This document shows, piece after piece, positions 47,801 to 48,994 of a stretch of 48,994 nucleotides of DNA. Numbering within the stretch: the first letter of the stretch is position 1; each line of letters starts with the position of its first letter. The DNA is from Rhizoclosmatium globosum (lineage: Eukaryota; Chytridiomycota; Chytridiomycetes; Chytridiales; Chytriomycetaceae): contig MCGO01000255.1 in assembly GCA_002104985.1 (NCBI GenBank), forward strand, positions 1-48,994. Direction: 5' to 3'. Below the pieces are notes generated by a model. That model worked only from the letters and a program-made list of their open reading frames with translations. It was not told the DNA's origin and did no database searches. A program made the translations under genes and the position numbers.

Positions 47801-48994
47801 ACTCGATCAGTTCTTTCCATGGAAGATTCACCGACTTGGATCAGCCAAGTTTAACACAATTTTGAATATGCGGCAAGGCATCATTCAAATGCGTAATGCC
47901 CTGACTATTTATACCTCAGATTCTCTGAGGCAAACTGCAGAGATAAGATTAAGACGTTTCAACTATTACCTTATGAAATGTGGCAACAGCGCCTACATTC
48001 AAGCAAAAGTTATGCTTTTCAAACATCATGTTCCCATCAGTTGTTGTTCAAACAAGTCTTGACTATACATGGCTTCACCTAAGCTTCAGGCTTCATTTAA
48101 TGTTGCAAACATCAAATCTCAAGATATGGTTTGTCAAGCATGTATTCAATGGCTTAATCTTCCCGTGAGAGTTCTTGATGGGGATGGTGAAGGAATGAAT
48201 GATCGTTTGTGGAATCTTGTAATTTGTTTTGGGTTACCACCTGTCAGATAATGAAAAATATGGTGGTTCAACTAATCATGCACCAAGTTCAGGAGGAAGC
48301 AGAAGATCAAATTCAGGAAAATTAGGATCTGGACGAAGTCGTCGTGATTCAATTACCCTTAAACACACCTCTGGATCAAGGCGTGCTTCAGCTCTGATAC
48401 TAGTTAGCACTACTGAAACAAAAGGCCCCACTTTGTCACCCATATATACAACTAAAGTTTCAGAGAGTGCTGTGGAGGCTGTTATTAAGTATGCAAGAGC
48501 TGCCGAACAGGGGTTAAAAAAATTTGATGTCACAAAAGACCAAAAGTACCTCAAAATTGCGGAAAAGATGTATGACAATGTCTTGAATCAGTTATAAGAA
48601 CAATTTCAAAAATGGAAATAGACTTAGGAGTAAGTATCTTGTACCCTCTGCGATAATAATTCTACCATATACAGACTATAGGCCAAAAACCACCATTGAC
48701 TGAGGCAACATTGAACAGCATACTTCAAATGTTTTCAGTGACAGAAGGTTATACCTCTCAAACACCTAATGATGCGACTTTATTTGAGTGGATTCAGAGA
48801 GTTGTGGGAATGATACATTGAATATGTCTGCAAATGTCATTTTTCCAATAGATATAATATACTTGGTTGTTAACCTGCTTGTCCTTTTTAAAGAACTAAT
48901 ATAAATTTAATCTTTTTGTGAGGCTACAGCAGTCTCAAGGAAGTTCATTGTTAATGCCTCCATTGGTACGTCAGAATATAACCACTAAAGGTAA
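38867..48994 (+). CDS. CFAP54: CFAP54-like cilia and flagella-associated protein (runs off right edge)
   Basis: Exons 38867-39050, 39114-39500, 39544-39833, 39876-42073 and 42111 onward form an open frame of about 1230 residues. The order then continues in changing frames to the window end, for a protein of perhaps 3000 or more residues. Visible landmarks: an N-terminal helical part with LLHIQGFHDVADTLC; a fibronectin III-like segment (GLKPNKKYMFAVAAFD, about 42520) followed by the switch to an HFVQ-type helix; and repeated helical units such as LLPDMLQSFVQSAVLAARVKLW and FGDLWYTKGNFREAAYYW. These match my knowledge of CFAP54, a central-apparatus protein of motile cilia. The identification is by recalled motif order, without alignment. 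It diverges from the CatSper-like gene. Confidence 0.68.
42735..48994 (+). other. frame-disrupted part of the CFAP54-like gene (pseudogene or consensus errors)
   Basis: From about 42,740 the coding signal jumps between the three plus-strand frames every 100-1100 bases, without usable GT-AG introns at most jumps. Breaks lie near 42,740; 43,420; 43,530; 43,982; 44,110; 44,258; 45,240; 45,605; 45,680; 45,720; 46,240; 46,495; 46,695; 46,925; 47,395; 47,850; 48,060; 48,590 and 48,820. Within each segment the protein still reads as normal coding sequence, and at least three real introns remain (about 45,482-45,527; 46,764-46,803; 48,631-48,675). The 3.9 kb upstream is free of breaks. See findings for the two explanations. 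Confidence 0.75.

Overview
This window is nuclear DNA of a compact eukaryotic genome. It has about 20 protein-coding genes on both strands. Most carry GT-AG introns of about 45-70 bases, and intergenic gaps often fall below 100 bases. The gene set points to a zoosporic (flagellated) fungus of the chytrid type. Fungal-style genes (a SOG2-like RAM-pathway protein, a YOR1-like ABCC pair, Hfi1/TADA1, a Fanzor) sit beside genes kept only where there is a motile cilium (a CatSper-type channel and a CFAP54-like axonemal protein). The lineage is inferred from gene content only. All exon borders were placed by eye from frame, splice sites and codon phase.

Layout. 1-760 (-): 5' part of a conserved helical/TPR-like gene. 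977-1165: tRNA-derived, SINE-like sequence. 1168-4233 (+): intact nine-exon Fanzor-type (eukaryotic TnpB-like) RuvC nuclease. 4439-5647 (+): SET-domain methyltransferase. 5650-6320: A-rich spacer. 6321-8143 (-): low-complexity protein with a PNRC/EDC1-type decapping motif. 8340-9558 (-): Elongator subunit ELP5. 9834-10625 (+): fatty acid hydroxylase/sterol desaturase family. 10675-12174 (+): SCAMP. 12377-13342 (+): PAM16. 13669-17928 and 19477-23742 (+): tandem ABCC transporters with TADA1/HFI1 (18037-19269) between them and a vestigial third ABC tail at 23847-23891. 23930-25637 (+): SOG2. 25838-29311 (-): Pumilio. 29632-30278 (-): OST5/TMEM258. 30326-31025 (+): dihydrofolate reductase. 31072-35443 (+): KNL1/Spc7 kinetochore scaffold. 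35549-36697 (+): proteasome alpha subunit PSMA1. 36764-38820 (-): CatSper-like channel. 38867 to the right edge (+): CFAP54-like gene.

Most genes are housekeeping genes: transcription (SAGA, Elongator), mRNA decay and translation control (PNRC protein, Pumilio), secretion and glycosylation (SCAMP, OST5), mitochondrial import (PAM16), cell division (KNL1, SOG2) and proteolysis. The points of most interest are: the Fanzor with an unusual zinc-ribbon region; a KNL1 whose N-terminal half carries seven R-x-R-D-S-[IV]-x-x-F-F-type repeats; a CatSper channel with an altered selectivity filter that shares a 46-base divergent promoter with the CFAP54-like gene; and the abrupt onset of many frame breaks in the last 6 kb of the CFAP54-like gene, which is either pseudogenisation or poor consensus near a contig end.
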